Positions 1-11,415 of a stretch of 64,000 bases of DNA are shown in pieces. Position numbers and translations under genes: made by a program. The DNA is taken from NCBI GenBank assembly GCA_030765065.1, contig CM060977.1, forward strand, positions 92,583,795 to 92,647,794, written 5' to 3'. Each line of letters opens with the position of its first letter. The first letter of the stretch is position 1. The stretch is from Deroplatys truncata. Taxonomy: Eukaryota > Arthropoda > Insecta > Mantodea > Mantidae. Under the pieces are notes generated by a model. The model made no database searches. It saw nothing but the letters and a program-made list of their open reading frames with translations, and was not told the origin of the DNA.

Positions 1-980
1 TTTCAATATGCCCCGTTCATAGAAGTCCGTTTCCTTGGAGTATAGCCAACTGCGGACTGCTGATTTCACTTCCGCATTTCTTATGGGACCAAACAGACGA
101 AAGTTTTACGGTGCAAGATCCGGACTTTATGGTGGATGCTGAAGCACCTTCAAAAACAGTTGGTAATGTTCTGACGAACAGCAGCAGAAACATGGGGGCG
201 AGTATTGTCACAAAGAATTTTGACACCGTCAGAATTCATGTTGTGGCGTTTGTCACGAAGGGCACGACGCAACCTCACAAAAGTTTTCACGTAGGCTGCA
301 GTATTCACAGTAGTCCCGTATTCAGTAAAGTTCACCAATATAACACCATGCATATCCCAGAACACCGTTACAAACAATTTACTAGCAGATGGAGTCTTTT
401 TGAATTTTTTCTTCACTGGGAAACCAGCGTGTTTCCACTCCATACTTGCCTACTTGGTTTCGGGCGTGTAGTATGCCCATAACTCATCACCAGTGACGAT
501 TCCTTTCAGAAAGTCATGCCCTTCTGTGGCGTACCGCGTTAGGAGATCCAAGCTCTTCATCATTCCCGGGCCCTTTTGGTTGTCTGTCAGGTTCTTGGGC
601 ACCCAACGAGCACTAACTTTATGAAATTTCAACGTGTCATGAGCAATATCGTACACTGAACCGCAGGAAATGTTGAACTGTTGCGATAAGGTTCGCAGTT
701 GCACACGCCGGTCGTTCAAAATTGCCGCCTCAATGCCCCTGACATTCTGCGGGATTACAGCTTTTACCGGCATCCCGGAGCGTGGCGAATCAGTAAGGTT
801 CACACGGTCCTCTGGGAAGAATGCACACCTCCTGGAGACATTGCTACGGTCCATACAATCACCCCCATACAGGCCACGCATGTTCCTGTGAGTATCACTC
901 GGTTTATGCCCTTTGACCCACAAATATAGAACCACACCTCTCTGCTCTTCACACGTGGACGACAGTAACCTGCGCGCCAA
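1..980 (-). pseudogene. mariner transposase pseudogene (DD34D family)
   Basis: A mariner transposase cuts and pastes the element at TA sites. The N-terminal helix-turn-helix part is at 980-450 on the minus strand (EEQRGVVLYLWVKGHKPSD, then SGMPVKAV linker and QLRTLSQQFNIS). The first catalytic region is IVTGDELWAYYTPETK near 450. A frame change leads to MEWKHAGFPVKKKFKKT and CDNTRPH (second Asp) at about 150-443. A further frame change leads to PYSPDLAP-type sequence near 90-130, where the position of the third catalytic Asp reads stop-Asn. The reading frame is broken at least twice, carries stops, lacks a good ATG start, and has lost its third Asp, so it is dead. Identification as mariner is secure; the subfamily is not assigned. 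Confidence 0.9.
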
Positions 981-1108
981 ATTTGTTGCGTAGTTGTTAC
1001 CCTCTGTAGTGAAAACTTCAAACTATAAATGTGTGAAATTGCAACATTCCAACTGCAATACTAAGGCAGAAAAAAAATTATTGTGCGTTACTTTTCGATC
1101 CGCCCTAG
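1..1108 (-). mobile_element. mariner element, left end outside the window
   Basis: The right terminus reads, on the minus strand, CTAGGGCGGATCGAAAAGTA and is followed by a TA (1109-1110), as expected for a mariner inverted repeat with TA target duplication. The rest is a decayed mariner transposase. The other end lies beyond base 1, so the total length and the matching inverted repeat cannot be seen. Confidence 0.85.
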
Positions 1109-1110
1109 TA

Positions 1111-3026
1111 TGTAATATAACCTGTATCATGACAAAACAATTGGCACGCGTGTGTCGACAGTGGGGAAGTTAGTGGTTTGTTATCAAATAATCCAGAAAA
1201 TTATACGAAGGAGTATACACTTGTTTCAAAAATGGTATGTTTACTGAAGAATACACAAATGTGACTGAGAAATACATACATAATTTTTGTTCAAACAAAG
1301 TTAGCATTGCTAATCAGGGTTTACAAGACTCAAGCACATCATGAATATACTAAATATAACTAATAATTCCATTTTATCAAGGAATAAAATTGCCCAGGTT
1401 AACTTTAATAATTGTACGCATTTTATTTTCACAATTAGTATTAAAAATAAGAAAGAAGAGTGCTTCATTGTTTTCATTGCTAGTTAATATTTCTCTCCTT
1501 TAGGGAGAGAAGCATTATATTATCTCCCAAATGAGCAGGCAGAGGGATTTTAGTAAGTAAACAATCAAGTTAGAAGCACACCGAGAACTGGAAGCGAGGG
1601 AAGTTGCAAGGGCTTGTGACCTTGCAGTGCTCTCTGTAAACGAATATAATGTACAGTTGAATATAATGTACTTCGTAGACAGATCAGGATTAAGGAGTAT
1701 TAGAAAGGAAAAAAGTGTATATTTACCCATTGATACTGTTCAATTTGTTTTTGAAGCTATTAAATAACCACTTCGAAAGCTGTACACTTATGAAAGCAAT
1801 ATCCTCTCCTGTTTATCTACGAAACAAACCCTAAAAAATCATATTTTTAGTTTGGAGCTGAGGAGGTTGAACGTCTACTTTTCTCAATGTCCCTTTCTAA
1901 TATCACAAGCTTCTTGTGTTTCATTGAATTACGGTGATGTTTAACATTATGCTTTAAATGTCTTTTGAGCTCTATGTTACATCTGATGGTTTTACCATTT
2001 GTGCTAGTGTTCCCTATCACATTCGGCCAAAAATGATGCTAAGTTAGATCTATAAACTCTTCTTTGCTTTAGATATATTGCCACAGGGGTGTATATGCAG
2101 CGAATAAATGGAACAGTAGCAACGAAACTGGCTGTTACGGAGGGGTGGAGGTGTGCGACACAGTGCCTAATGTCACCTATACTCCGTGTGGTAATGATTG
2201 AGTAACCTGTTTACTTACTAAAACCCATCTGCTTACTAATGAGAAAAAACGATATTTCTCTCGCGTTTTTGGTAACCTAGATATCGACGTTTAGTTCGGA
2301 TCATGAGAAATAGTACAATATGATGCAAGTGTTTAGAGTAGGGTTTTATTTAAACAAAATAAGTAAATCCACTTTTAACACGCATGCCATAGACAGTGTT
2401 CGAATTCGTAAAATATCAACAAAATACGTATTATATTGGTTCTAGAAACTAGGAGAAATCACGTTTAGAACTAGATCAACTCTCGTGTGTAGCGAGATGT
2501 CAAGATGTTTTGTTTTGTTGATTCGCTAGCAGTCATTTTCAGTGAAATTATTTTCAACACGTTTTGACTTACACCAGCCAATAAAGTGATTAAATGATGC
2601 ATCATGTTGCTATCTGGATTTTGGGGGCACGTACTTACAGTGTTCTGCTGTAATTTCACCTGGCTCTTTCATTTCAGTTTCTTCTAAATTCATAATTCCT
2701 GACATTTAAACTTTATGTAGGTTATAGTAGATAAAAGAATAACGTTTTAATCGAAAAAAGCAGATGGCTGCCAATATAACGTAGTTAACCCCACAAAAAA
2801 TTGCGATAAATTGAAGTATACTCACATATGCTATTGGAAAGTATACTAAATTAAGCGAACTTAAACATTTATTAGCGGATATTAAGAGTTTAAGTTTCTT
2901 CCTGCTTTGATATTTTACAGCTTTACTTAACTTTGAGTTGGAACATTCCTAAACTGAACTTTCTGATTTACCTCTTCCGTTCACGATTTACATGGAACGT
3001 TTTAGTGGCATTTTCCGCTTAGTAAC

Positions 3027-3027
<1 letters not shown>
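1111..3027. other. AT-rich stretch, nothing recognised
   Basis: Only short random reading frames are present. No protein family, RNA gene or repeat end could be supported here. Confidence 0.6.
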
Positions 3028-3063
<36 letters not shown>

Positions 3064-3064
3064 C

Positions 3065-3101
<37 letters not shown>

Positions 3102-3109
3102 CAGTAGTA
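3028..3109. repeat. (AGT)n microsatellite
   Basis: About 27 trinucleotide units with two single-base interruptions (a cgt and a gca). Confidence 0.97.
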
Positions 3110-3291
3110 TTTATTAAGTATTTAGTATTACATTAATTGCATAACAGTCACATGGGTCATAAGACGGTACATGCTCTCTAAAAAAATAACTGGACTGTAT
3201 ATGTGACTTGCAGTATCGACCAGAAAACAACTATTTTTTATAATCACCACACTATATGAATACATATAAAATTGAAAAAAACACTCTGAAT

Positions 3292-3314
3292 CACACACAC
3301 ACACACACACACAC
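3292..3314. repeat. (CA)n microsatellite
   Basis: Uninterrupted dinucleotide run of about 11 units. Unlike most CA runs in the window it is not inside a recognisable family A copy. Confidence 0.95.
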
Positions 3315-4223
3315 CAAGTAGAATCATGTTGAACGCGACACTGTCACGTAGGCACATGATACTTCAAATTGGGCGTTGGTTTACAATATATATGGTTAAC
3401 CTGCATCGCAATGTCGCGCTGTTGCGTGGGCAACTGTTGTTGGATACCCCGTAACTACGTCTCTAGTATGATGACATACTCCTAAGGGTAAGGTATCTGT
3501 ATTCTGCATTATGTAATCTTAATTATTAAACAACCTTAGCTGCTACTAGACTACACTTGCAACAAAATAAATAAATATGTTCTGAATATACTATCCTGTC
3601 ACTTTGATTACTACACCGGGACATAATTCTAACCTTACATTTATTCTCACAACACATTTACATTTTATATTACGTCTAATTTGTCAGATAAAATAACTAC
3701 AAAATACACAATGTCTACAAAACAATAATATAATAGTAAATAAAAATAAAAGAAAGACTGAAAGAATAGGAATTATTAGATCAAAATAAATGCGTAAAAA
3801 AATCTACTACGCTTCTAAATTCTATATTTATCTAAACTTGCTGAAACCAGCAAACTTAGCAACTGGTGACCGGCTACTATCCACTCCTGGTTAACTATAT
3901 TCACTGGAAACCAGCGAAAACATACTGGTAGCCACCACATAACATTCTACTAAGCTGCTTATCATTTTAATAAGCTTATTTATATTTATATTGTATTTAA
4001 AAGTTTCCTTTATTAAAAATTATAAGGTTAAAGTTGTCTATTTATAGGATTCCATTGTTTTCATAATAATTATTTGATTTATAGTAGTTTAATATTTTGT
4101 TTAATTTATTTATGCATTTGTGTTTATTTATTTACCTTATAACATTCTAATTAACCTCCATATTTGTTTTCAATTATCTTCCTTTTTATTTATTTTATAT
4201 ACCAATTTTAAGCTTTATCAATA
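3315..4223. other. AT-rich stretch, nothing recognised
   Basis: Homopolymer-rich DNA up to the TA that marks the border of the next transposon. No coding or RNA feature is visible. Confidence 0.6.
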
Positions 4224-4225
4224 TA

Positions 4226-4497
4226 CAGGATGAATCACCTAAAACTTCCACCGCAAATATTTTGGAAATGGAAAGTGCAGTTTTCACAGCATGGATTGAT
4301 AGTCAGAGACTCGTAATTTAACCTATAAACAGATTTTAGTAATACTGAGAAAGTATATTTTTTGAGCAAAAGAAAAAAATTTAAATGGAACAATGGCTAG
4401 TTATATCAACAGTATAATGGTAGGGTAAATTAGAATGTCAGTGGTGTTTGTTGTAAGATTCTAGTGCAAGTGGTTTACGAGAAATCTTATTTTGAAG
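4226..4497 (+). repeat. left terminal inverted repeat of the DD41D element
   Basis: It pairs with the complement of 6590-6862. Shared landmarks are the terminal CACCTAAAAC, GTATATTTTTTGA versus GTGTATTTTTTGA, AATGGAACAA, TAGTTATATCAACAG, and the inner AGTGCAAGTGGTTT. Confidence 0.85.
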
Positions 4498-4605
4498 CTT
4501 TTACGCACCGACACTTGCACAACCCGCGGTAGCACAAACTAAAGAAAAACAAAAGGGAATTACAATACTTCTGTGGACTCTTACAAGTAAAGAGAACATA
4601 GCCCC

Positions 4606-6395
4606 TCAAAGGTCGTGTTCAAAATGACCACCGGAAGCTTGAATACACGCTTCCAGTCTGCTATGGAAAGACTGCTGCACACGTTCTAGTATGATGCAGA
4701 CACGCTACGTCCTCCAACAATGAAGCAATACCTTTGCCTCACGATTGCTGCTTTTCTCCTCCTAGTTGTTTTTTTATACTTTGCCACGGCTGCTCAAGCA
4801 TGAGATCTTAATCACTGGGTATGCGCGAGTGTATGTACATAGAAACACGAACGCTTTCTTGGAACACTTTTATTCACCATTAAAATAAGACTTAAGATTT
4901 GCCGATCACTTTTAAATTCTTACGATTTTACTGTGTCTTTTCCAAGACTGAAGGTTATCAATTGCATCTGATCGTTTGATCCTCTTGCAAGTTCACACCC
5001 AGAGAATGTTGTTCCGCACCCCAAGAGGGCCCCAGCGAGAGTGTGTCCTCACCACACGAGCGTCCCAGCGAGAATATTTCTACCACACGCGCGATTAAGG
5101 AAAAACCTCCTAACTTCCCCTCTCTCCCCTTAAACATTTCGCACCAAAACTGAGCGTCATGAAGCTTCTACTGACCTTCACATCCTGGCCAGTGCAACTC
5201 CACCCAATAATTCCAAGAGAAACTGGCTTCAGCGGTTTTACCCTTTATACCTGGGGCTGGACCCTAATTAGCTAAGCTGTGTCTGTCTGACCTTTCTGTC
5301 GCTTTTATCAGTCAACAATTTTCCCAATACTTCTCCTTTTAATACATGCACTGTTTTTAAATATTTTATTATTTATTTTATTTCGCTATCCTTCCCAGAT
5401 TATTATGATAATTATTGACTTTATAATTTCGGCTTCAAGCATTTCAGCGGAAATTTCAGAGCAGACAGCAGTAATACGTAGTTTCATATCGTCTGGTGTA
5501 GTTGATACATCCTTGTAGACAGTGTATTTCAGCCCTCCCCACAGAAAAAAGTCTAAAGGGGTCAGATCCAGTGTACGGGCCGGCCAAGGTACAGGTCCTC
5601 TTCGTCCAATTCAACGATACGGAAATAACCCGTTTAGATAAACTGTAGTACTTCGTGCACTATGGGCTGGAAAGCCATCATGTTACCACAGGCTCCTCCT
5701 AGTCAGCAAAGGAACGTCTTCTAGCATCTGTGGCAGATGGTCTGTCAGGAGGCAGCGATACTTGTGCGAGTTCATTGTTCTTTCTATGAACAAAGGGCCT
5801 ATGTGCTGATGCTTTACTATCCACAATACACGTTTAAACTCCATAGACGCTGACGTTTCACATGACGAAGCCAACGGGATTGTTAACAGACCAATAGTGT
5901 TTACCTGGCCACGATTAGTAAATGTTGCCTCACCACTAAAGAAGATACATGCTGAATCTGGAGTATCATGTCTTAATGTCCATGTACAAAAGTTAACACG
6001 ATTCTTCTCAAAATCGTTTCCATGCAGCTTTTGGTGGACAGAGATGCAATAGGGATGGAACCTATGTCTATGGAGAATACGCAGTACACTTGCTTGACTT
6101 ATGCCACTTCCACGTGCGATTGTGCGGGAACTAATTTGCAGATCTACTGCAACGGCAGCCAAAACATTAATTTCTGCCTCTTCTCCAGTCACTTGTTTGT
6201 TTCTGTTACGTTTTATAGGTGTTACAGTACCACTTTCATATAATTGGTTGTTGAAGAGGTTGATAGATCATTGCCGAGATGGCTGGCGTCTATTGGGATA
6301 CTTTCCGCATACACCGTACAGGAACGAACTGCATTCTTCCTGCACTCTCCATACACCATGAGTATGTCGGCTTTTTCTGCATTAGTAAACCCCAT
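4606..6395 (-). pseudogene. DD41D transposase pseudogene (DUF4817-like N-terminus)
   Basis: The start is the ATG at 6395 (MGFTNAEKADILMVYGECRK), an N-terminal DNA-binding start typical of insect DUF4817-type transposases. A frame change follows. Next comes the main frame 6192-5683 with TGEEAEINVLAAVAVD, then the helix-turn-helix SGISQASVLRILHRH. After a stop at the end of RRSLW the frame continues as HDGFPAHSAR (second catalytic Asp) and DLTPLDFFLWGGLK (third Asp). I counted 41 residues between these two Asp residues. The C-terminus (EVRVQQSF-like, then ACIQASGGHFEHDL and stop at 4606) is separated from the rest by an insertion. Two stops, frameshifts and the insertion make it inactive. Confidence 0.88.
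4693..5433. mobile_element. unclassified insertion interrupting the DD41D transposase
   Basis: Transposase sequence stops at about 5434 (encoding ISAEMLE) and resumes at about 4692 (encoding ERVQQSF). The 740 bp between are unrelated. The junctions carry similar 9-mers (TTCTAGTAT and TTCAAGCAT), possibly a decayed target duplication. On the minus strand the insert has a TATAAAG motif near 5250 and AATAAAAG near 4870, a layout resembling a solo LTR. Near 5020-5095 it holds an imperfect direct repeat based on cccagcgaga. The class is not settled. Confidence 0.55.
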
Positions 6396-6589
6396 CTTCC
6401 GATCTTTGGATGATTGAATAATTCGCCCCAAAAAATCTTACTGCTTGAACTGTCACAAACTGACTTACCAGAAAGTTGCAATGCAATAATGAACAGAATA
6501 CACAATGCAAACAAACACAACATCGTACCTAAAAACTATGCAGGTGGAATGGGACAAACAATTGTCGGAGTGGAAACTTTACAAAATAC

Positions 6590-6862
6590 GATTTCTCGAA
6601 AACCACTTGCACTAAAATCCTGCAATAAAGACCATTGAAATTCTAATTTACCCTACCTTTATTCTGTTGATATAACTAGGCGTTGTTCCATTTAAAAATT
6701 GTATATTTAATCAAAAAATACACTTTCTCAGTATTATTAAAATCTGTTTATAGACTAAATGTACGAGACCCTGACTACTAGTCAATGCTGTGAAAACTGC
6801 ACATCAATATCACTTTCCATTTACAAAATATTTGAGCTGCAAGTTTTAGGTGATTCACCCTG
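6590..6862 (-). repeat. right terminal inverted repeat of the DD41D element
   Basis: Complementary to 4226-4497. It lies upstream of the transposase start codon, so any promoter for the transposase would lie inside this repeat. Confidence 0.85.
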
Positions 6863-6870
6863 TATAATAA

Positions 6871-7290
6871 ACCTTTACCTCTTTTAACCAAACACTAAAC
6901 CTCCTTTCTTCTCTCGCCATATATCCACTCGCGTTACCCCACATCATTTCACTTCACTCACATTCTCCATTTTAGTCTAACACCAACTCCACCTCCGACC
7001 TACATAACTCCACTCATTATCCCTCCCAAACCACACTAACTGCTATTGCAATGGCAAACCTGCTAGCTGCTCCTCCAATAATGGTAAACCTGCGTCCCAA
7101 CCCGCGTCATCTTCTCTCCTTTCGTCTTCTTCCTCCACCCTCGTTCTATAATCACCACATTTCTCCCCTTCCCGTCGTCTTAATTAAAATCAGCTTCTCT
7201 CTACCCATTCCTCCTCCTCCTCTCCGTCAATGTCAACATTTTTAAACTAACCATGTGTTCACTTATACTTCTATCTTCTCGCATATATAG
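6871..7290. other. pyrimidine-rich stretch, nothing recognised
   Basis: The plus strand is C/T-rich (many CTCC and TCTTC runs). The open frame at 7051-7245 is a composition effect, rich in Pro, Leu and Ser, with no domain. Confidence 0.5.
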
Positions 7291-7292
7291 GT

Positions 7293-7985
7293 TTAATTTA
7301 TTATTGTAATCCTCTCAGATCTTCTAATTTCCTCTCTTACTCTCTGTAATTGTTCTCTCCTTGCTTTTGGCCATATATCTTTTTCCCACGCTGTTTTATT
7401 TAAATCAGAATGCTTTAAGATTGTATACTTCCTAAATGTTTCCTTTCTTCTAATACATGTTGAAGTATCTATTATATTAAAAAACTGTACATTCCGGTGT
7501 ATTCCTAATTCCAAAACTATTGCATATGTCGTTATTAGTTCTTTAATTTTGTTCCAATTTTGTTGTGTATGGACCATGTCCCGTAATAACGTTTAATAAT
7601 CCTTTTGTTGGTTGTATATATGTTAGTCGTAGTCCTTCTTGAACGTTTGGAAATAACTGAAAAGCTCCTCTTCCCTCCTCTTTTCCTGTCATACATGTTG
7701 CCACCTTGTGTTCAAATTTTACTTTATCTAATAAAGTATTGGATTTTACTCGATTTTTTGTTCTACCATTTGAAAATCCTTTCTATTAATCCAAACTCTA
7801 GCTCCTTTCAAACGTATTAAATAATCAATTGGGCATATTGCCGTTGATATTAATAAAGCCATTGTTGGCGTGGTGTTTACAGCACCAGTAAAACGTAATA
7901 ATAGTTTTCCCTTCTTTTTCTTAGCATTTACAACAATCGCTTTTACATTTTGGTTATTCCCTAACAGTAACTCTAAACTTATAAT
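7293..7985 (-). pseudogene. LINE (non-LTR retrotransposon) ORF2 remnant, I/R1/Jockey-like
   Basis: On the minus strand near 7920-7760 the translation reads LLLRFTGAVNTTPTMALLIS followed by CPIDYLIRLKGARVW. This resembles the segment downstream of the reverse transcriptase in R1/I/Jockey-type ORF2 proteins, where a GA-x-R-TTPT-x-AL-x2-L motif precedes the RNase H or tail region. Stops follow. Then an open stretch at 7577-7293 (HSDLNKTAWEKDIWPKARRE) may be the continuation. No reverse transcriptase core is visible here, so this is a 3' fragment. The assignment rests on one motif block and is moderate. Confidence 0.5.
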
Positions 7986-9606
7986 ATTCTATCCTATGTA
8001 ATAAACAACATGGCATGCTATTTGGCCTTTTTGCTCTCCCATCTAGTCCTTCGCCTCCTAGTCACAGATTAAACCGTAGCAGTATGACGATCTGTACTGT
8101 GAACACATAATGCGAGCGGAATGAGAAGCTAATCATGTAAAAAGACATACTGAAAAGTAAAACCTAATCAAACCAAGTCGAGTTATTAAACATGTGCAAA
8201 TAGAAACGGTAGTTGCCATGTGATTGGACTTGAAACCAAAGTTGGTCACAATGAAGAGGTATAAATATTTTACCGCACTAATGTGGTAATGTAAAGCTTT
8301 TAGTTCGTGTGTACTATGTTAAGAGTTCTATTTTTGGTCAAGCTGTCTAAGAATAATTTTATATACAAGCATTTATAAGCCGTCACGTATTGCAAATAGC
8401 AATCAGTAAGTCTCTTATTTCCACATCTTCGTCAATTGTTAAGAATTATTTGAACTGAAGTGTGTTATTTGTATCATTCCTTCAGTTAAGTATTGTCACA
8501 AAAGTCCTGCTGCGATTTATCCTGTAAACAATGAAAGCTGAGTTAGTTACCAGGAAATGATAAAATAATAGTGGAGTTTTTGTTCCTCTTTGCCGTTTTC
8601 ATCCTTCCCAAAAAGCCTTCTTTTGTGCGTAGAGTTAACAGTGAATTTATTTTACGTCGTAATTAATTACAAAGTTTAAAATTTGGGGCTTCTGGGAGGT
8701 CTGAACGTAGCAGCTTTTGCAGAGCATCTGCTGCCCCACGTATTGTGTACAAAAACAATGAAGCCTTTTCCCCTATTCACTGCGCCCCGAAACCATTAAA
8801 AATAACAACAGAAATTAAACTGGGCGTACACCTCTTAATCTATTTCGGAATTCACGACATAACCTTCCTCTGTAACGCGGGCACCATAATCATCATCATA
8901 ATAATAATTATCAGAGGTGGCAGGAAACACGTCACACAATATCGCTCATATCCTGGCAAACGGCGGGGCGGGAGAGGGTTTGTTTGTGCGCTATACGTTA
9001 TATGCAAACGGAACAAAACATAGCGCGCACCCGCCTTTACCATGGTTCAATCAGATAGAGAGAGATGTGTGTGTGCGCACGCATGCGCTGGCTTGTGCAT
9101 TCCGGTAAACAAGTGACATGGTCATAACAGGCTTCCTCCCACCTCCCTCCACCTCCACCGAAACAGTAAACGTGTTCTTTTTTTGGGAGGGGGTGAGAAA
9201 GAGGTAGGCAGAAATCTATATATTGAGAGTAAAATTGTTTTTGCGGTCAAGGTCCCCTTCCAATCTGAATTCAGCCCTCAACGCATTGAAAAGCCGTTCA
9301 AGTATTTTTACATTTTATTATTTGGGGAAATTGCCTTCTCATTTGCTTTGATTCAGGACATTTAACGATTTTACCACCCTTACAAGCTCTTCAAGTTGCT
9401 AAATGCTTGTTTTTCAACCAGGACCAACGACCGCAAATTCTATACACCGTTCTGCCAGTCCAATCATGAAATTGTCATGTCTGGTGGACAATTGTACTAA
9501 CTCCGCATTCACAAGGGTAGCAGACAAAGAACACTCCTCCAAATACACGGAAAAACACCACAAAACAAGCAAGCATGCATTTTGTTGGACAGGTGCGCCA
9601 TGTACT
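7986..9606. other. no gene; contains a CpG-richer patch at about 8930-9120
   Basis: Most is featureless AT-rich DNA. Between about 8930 and 9120 the base composition shifts: GGCGGGGCGGGAG, GCGCGCACCCGCC and TGTGTGCGCACGCATGCGC occur close together. Such a patch could be a promoter-type CpG cluster or a piece of a GC-rich repeat. No TATA, start codon or exon could be tied to it. Confidence 0.35.
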
Positions 9607-9665
9607 TATAGGTAGATTATGTATTGCATTCCACTCAAGAATTCACCGGAAACACTTGTTTTGAG
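9607..9665 (-). repeat. family A fragment (3' end)
   Basis: Matches the family A segment tattgcattccacccaagaa through accggaaacacttgttttgag, but is cut off after about 60 bp. A near-full copy follows immediately in the same orientation. Confidence 0.7.
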
Positions 9666-9692
9666 TCCGCCTCTTAAATCCTCCAAAAATAA

Positions 9693-10503
9693 TTTTTACT
9701 TTCTCTACTATAATTAGGGACAGTATTGCATTCCACCCAAAAATTCGATACCGAAATTTCAGTGGAAATACATGACTTAAGGTGCCTTGAAACCAAATAA
9801 AGCATTTATGGAAACATGTCCGTGTGTGTGTGTCCCTCTGTCAGTCCATGAACACCATAACTCAAAAACGAGAAGTCGGATAAGCACCAAACTTGGTACT
9901 TGAGTTTAGTATCATCCAAAGATGTGACACGAACATATTCAAGAAATTCCCCCTACCCCAGACTACCATGGCTCTTGACGATTTTTATTAAAATACCATA
10001 CATTTTGTCATGTAAATATCTATAATATATCTCTTGAATTTTCTGGGAATAGCCTTTGAAGTCCACTTCATACAAAAGCAATTTTGTGTAAATCTTGTAT
10101 AACTGGTAAACGCTAAGCGACAGACGAAAACTTACAACACATGAAAGCGAGATGCCTTTAAAAAGCACAATTTATTTCAAATAACTTTATTGTGGCTTCA
10201 GCCATTTCCGAGATGCCCGTCCTTAATGCTTCAAATTGTTCATTACGATTCTTTCAAAGTTTGTTCATTTTGAATAGTTGTCATGGGAATAGTATGGAGT
10301 TTTACTGGCGTCCAGTTTTTAAACATTTCACCCACTATTCCCTTTGTATCTATGACGAAATGAGTAATGTAGCTATTTCCGGAAAGGTTTATCTGAATTA
10401 AAATGAAGTAATAGGAAAATAAACTTTCATAGGAATCATTTTTATACTCATTAATTTGCTATGAAGGATAGAGAAAGCTATGTGAATGTAACATCAAAAT
10501 TTT
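9693..10503 (-). repeat. family A copy, subfamily A2, reverse orientation
   Basis: Begins ttttactttctctactataa and ends with gatagagaaag, ctatgtgaatgtaaca and tcaaaatttt, the two family ends. Internal landmarks in order are gcattccacccaaaaattcg, the cgtgtgtgtgtg tract, accaaacttggta, gattaaaatacc-type sequence, tataactggtaaacg and atttccgagat. About 810 bp. No open frame of interest. Confidence 0.9.
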
Positions 10504-11415
10504 AAAATATAATGTTAGGTATACATTTATTTTATTGTAATACAATTGTTTTTTTAAACACTTCTGTATAATATTTGATGTTTTGGTATGTTATAAAAGC
10601 TCAGTTGTGTCCAGCTTTATCAAGAGATATCGCTATTATAGGCCATGATACGATTGAATTCCAATACTGCATCTTGTTTTGAGGGACATACACCTACGTT
10701 TTCCTGATGCCATCCATTTCGTTGTTTATATGAACTACAGAGGATAACTAATTTCTTAAATATACGAAAGTAGTTGTGCGTGCCTACGAAAAACATGTAT
10801 CGTATTTGGACTGAAGATATCGTATATGTGCATTGTTTGAAAACACTTTTGTACAATGCACAGTGTTATTAAAGCCACAAAACAATTGTGCATGTAATAA
10901 TTATGGTTCATTGACATCCACAACCTACATCGTTTTACGTATCCTTAGTATTTAGCATACGTAAAAAACAATGTTCTGAGGTTAATATCCCTGCTCATAT
11001 TCCGTTGATAGTTGGGAATAGCAGAGTGAAGGGGCCACATCCCTGGAGATCAGCACCGCACATAGGCTGTTGTATGCCCTCTGTGATTTTAGACCTCTGA
11101 GAGGAAGTAAGGAGGAGACCCAAAGGGCGAACAGATCTGGACGACGATGCGCTAGCCTAACGGTTCCAGAAAGACACCAGTCCTGACGCCGGTTCCAGCC
11201 TACCTGCACCATCTCTGGGCTAACGAGTTCCCCAGGAAGTGCACCAGCCGGGCATCCAGGTGCCAGCAGAAAATCTTTACATAGCGCAAACTCAACCGTC
11301 CCGTCGCAAAGCAGAAATCATCATCGCCTGGTCCTACAACTCTGAAACAGTTGAAGGTAAAAAAGATGAAATGATGGGACAGCAAATTCGTGGTAGAAGA
11401 GCAACGGACAATCTA
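10504..11415. other. no gene recognised
   Basis: AT-rich up to about 11000, then moderately GC-rich to the mariner border. The frames present are short and show no domain. Confidence 0.5.

Larger units (their letters stand above)
4226..6862 (-). mobile_element. Tc1/mariner-superfamily element with long inverted repeats (DD41D)
   Basis: The ends are CAGGATGAATCACCTAAAAC (plus, from 4226) and CAGGGTGAATCACCTAAAAC (minus, from 6862). TA dinucleotides flank both ends (4224-4225 and 6863-6864). The inverted repeats extend about 270 bp on each side with scattered mismatches and a small indel. The interior holds one transposase pseudogene on the minus strand. A secondary insertion of about 740 bp sits inside its 3' part, so the original element was about 1.9 kb. 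The catalytic spacing is 41 residues (see the transposase entry), like the rosa group (DD41D) of this superfamily. Confidence 0.88.

Noticed and set aside
3028..3314. CRISPR-like or regularly spaced repeat array
   Set aside because: These are simple microsatellites without spacers; the window is eukaryotic.
7051..7245. 64-codon Pro/Leu-rich frame
   Set aside because: A product of pyrimidine-rich DNA; no start context or domain.
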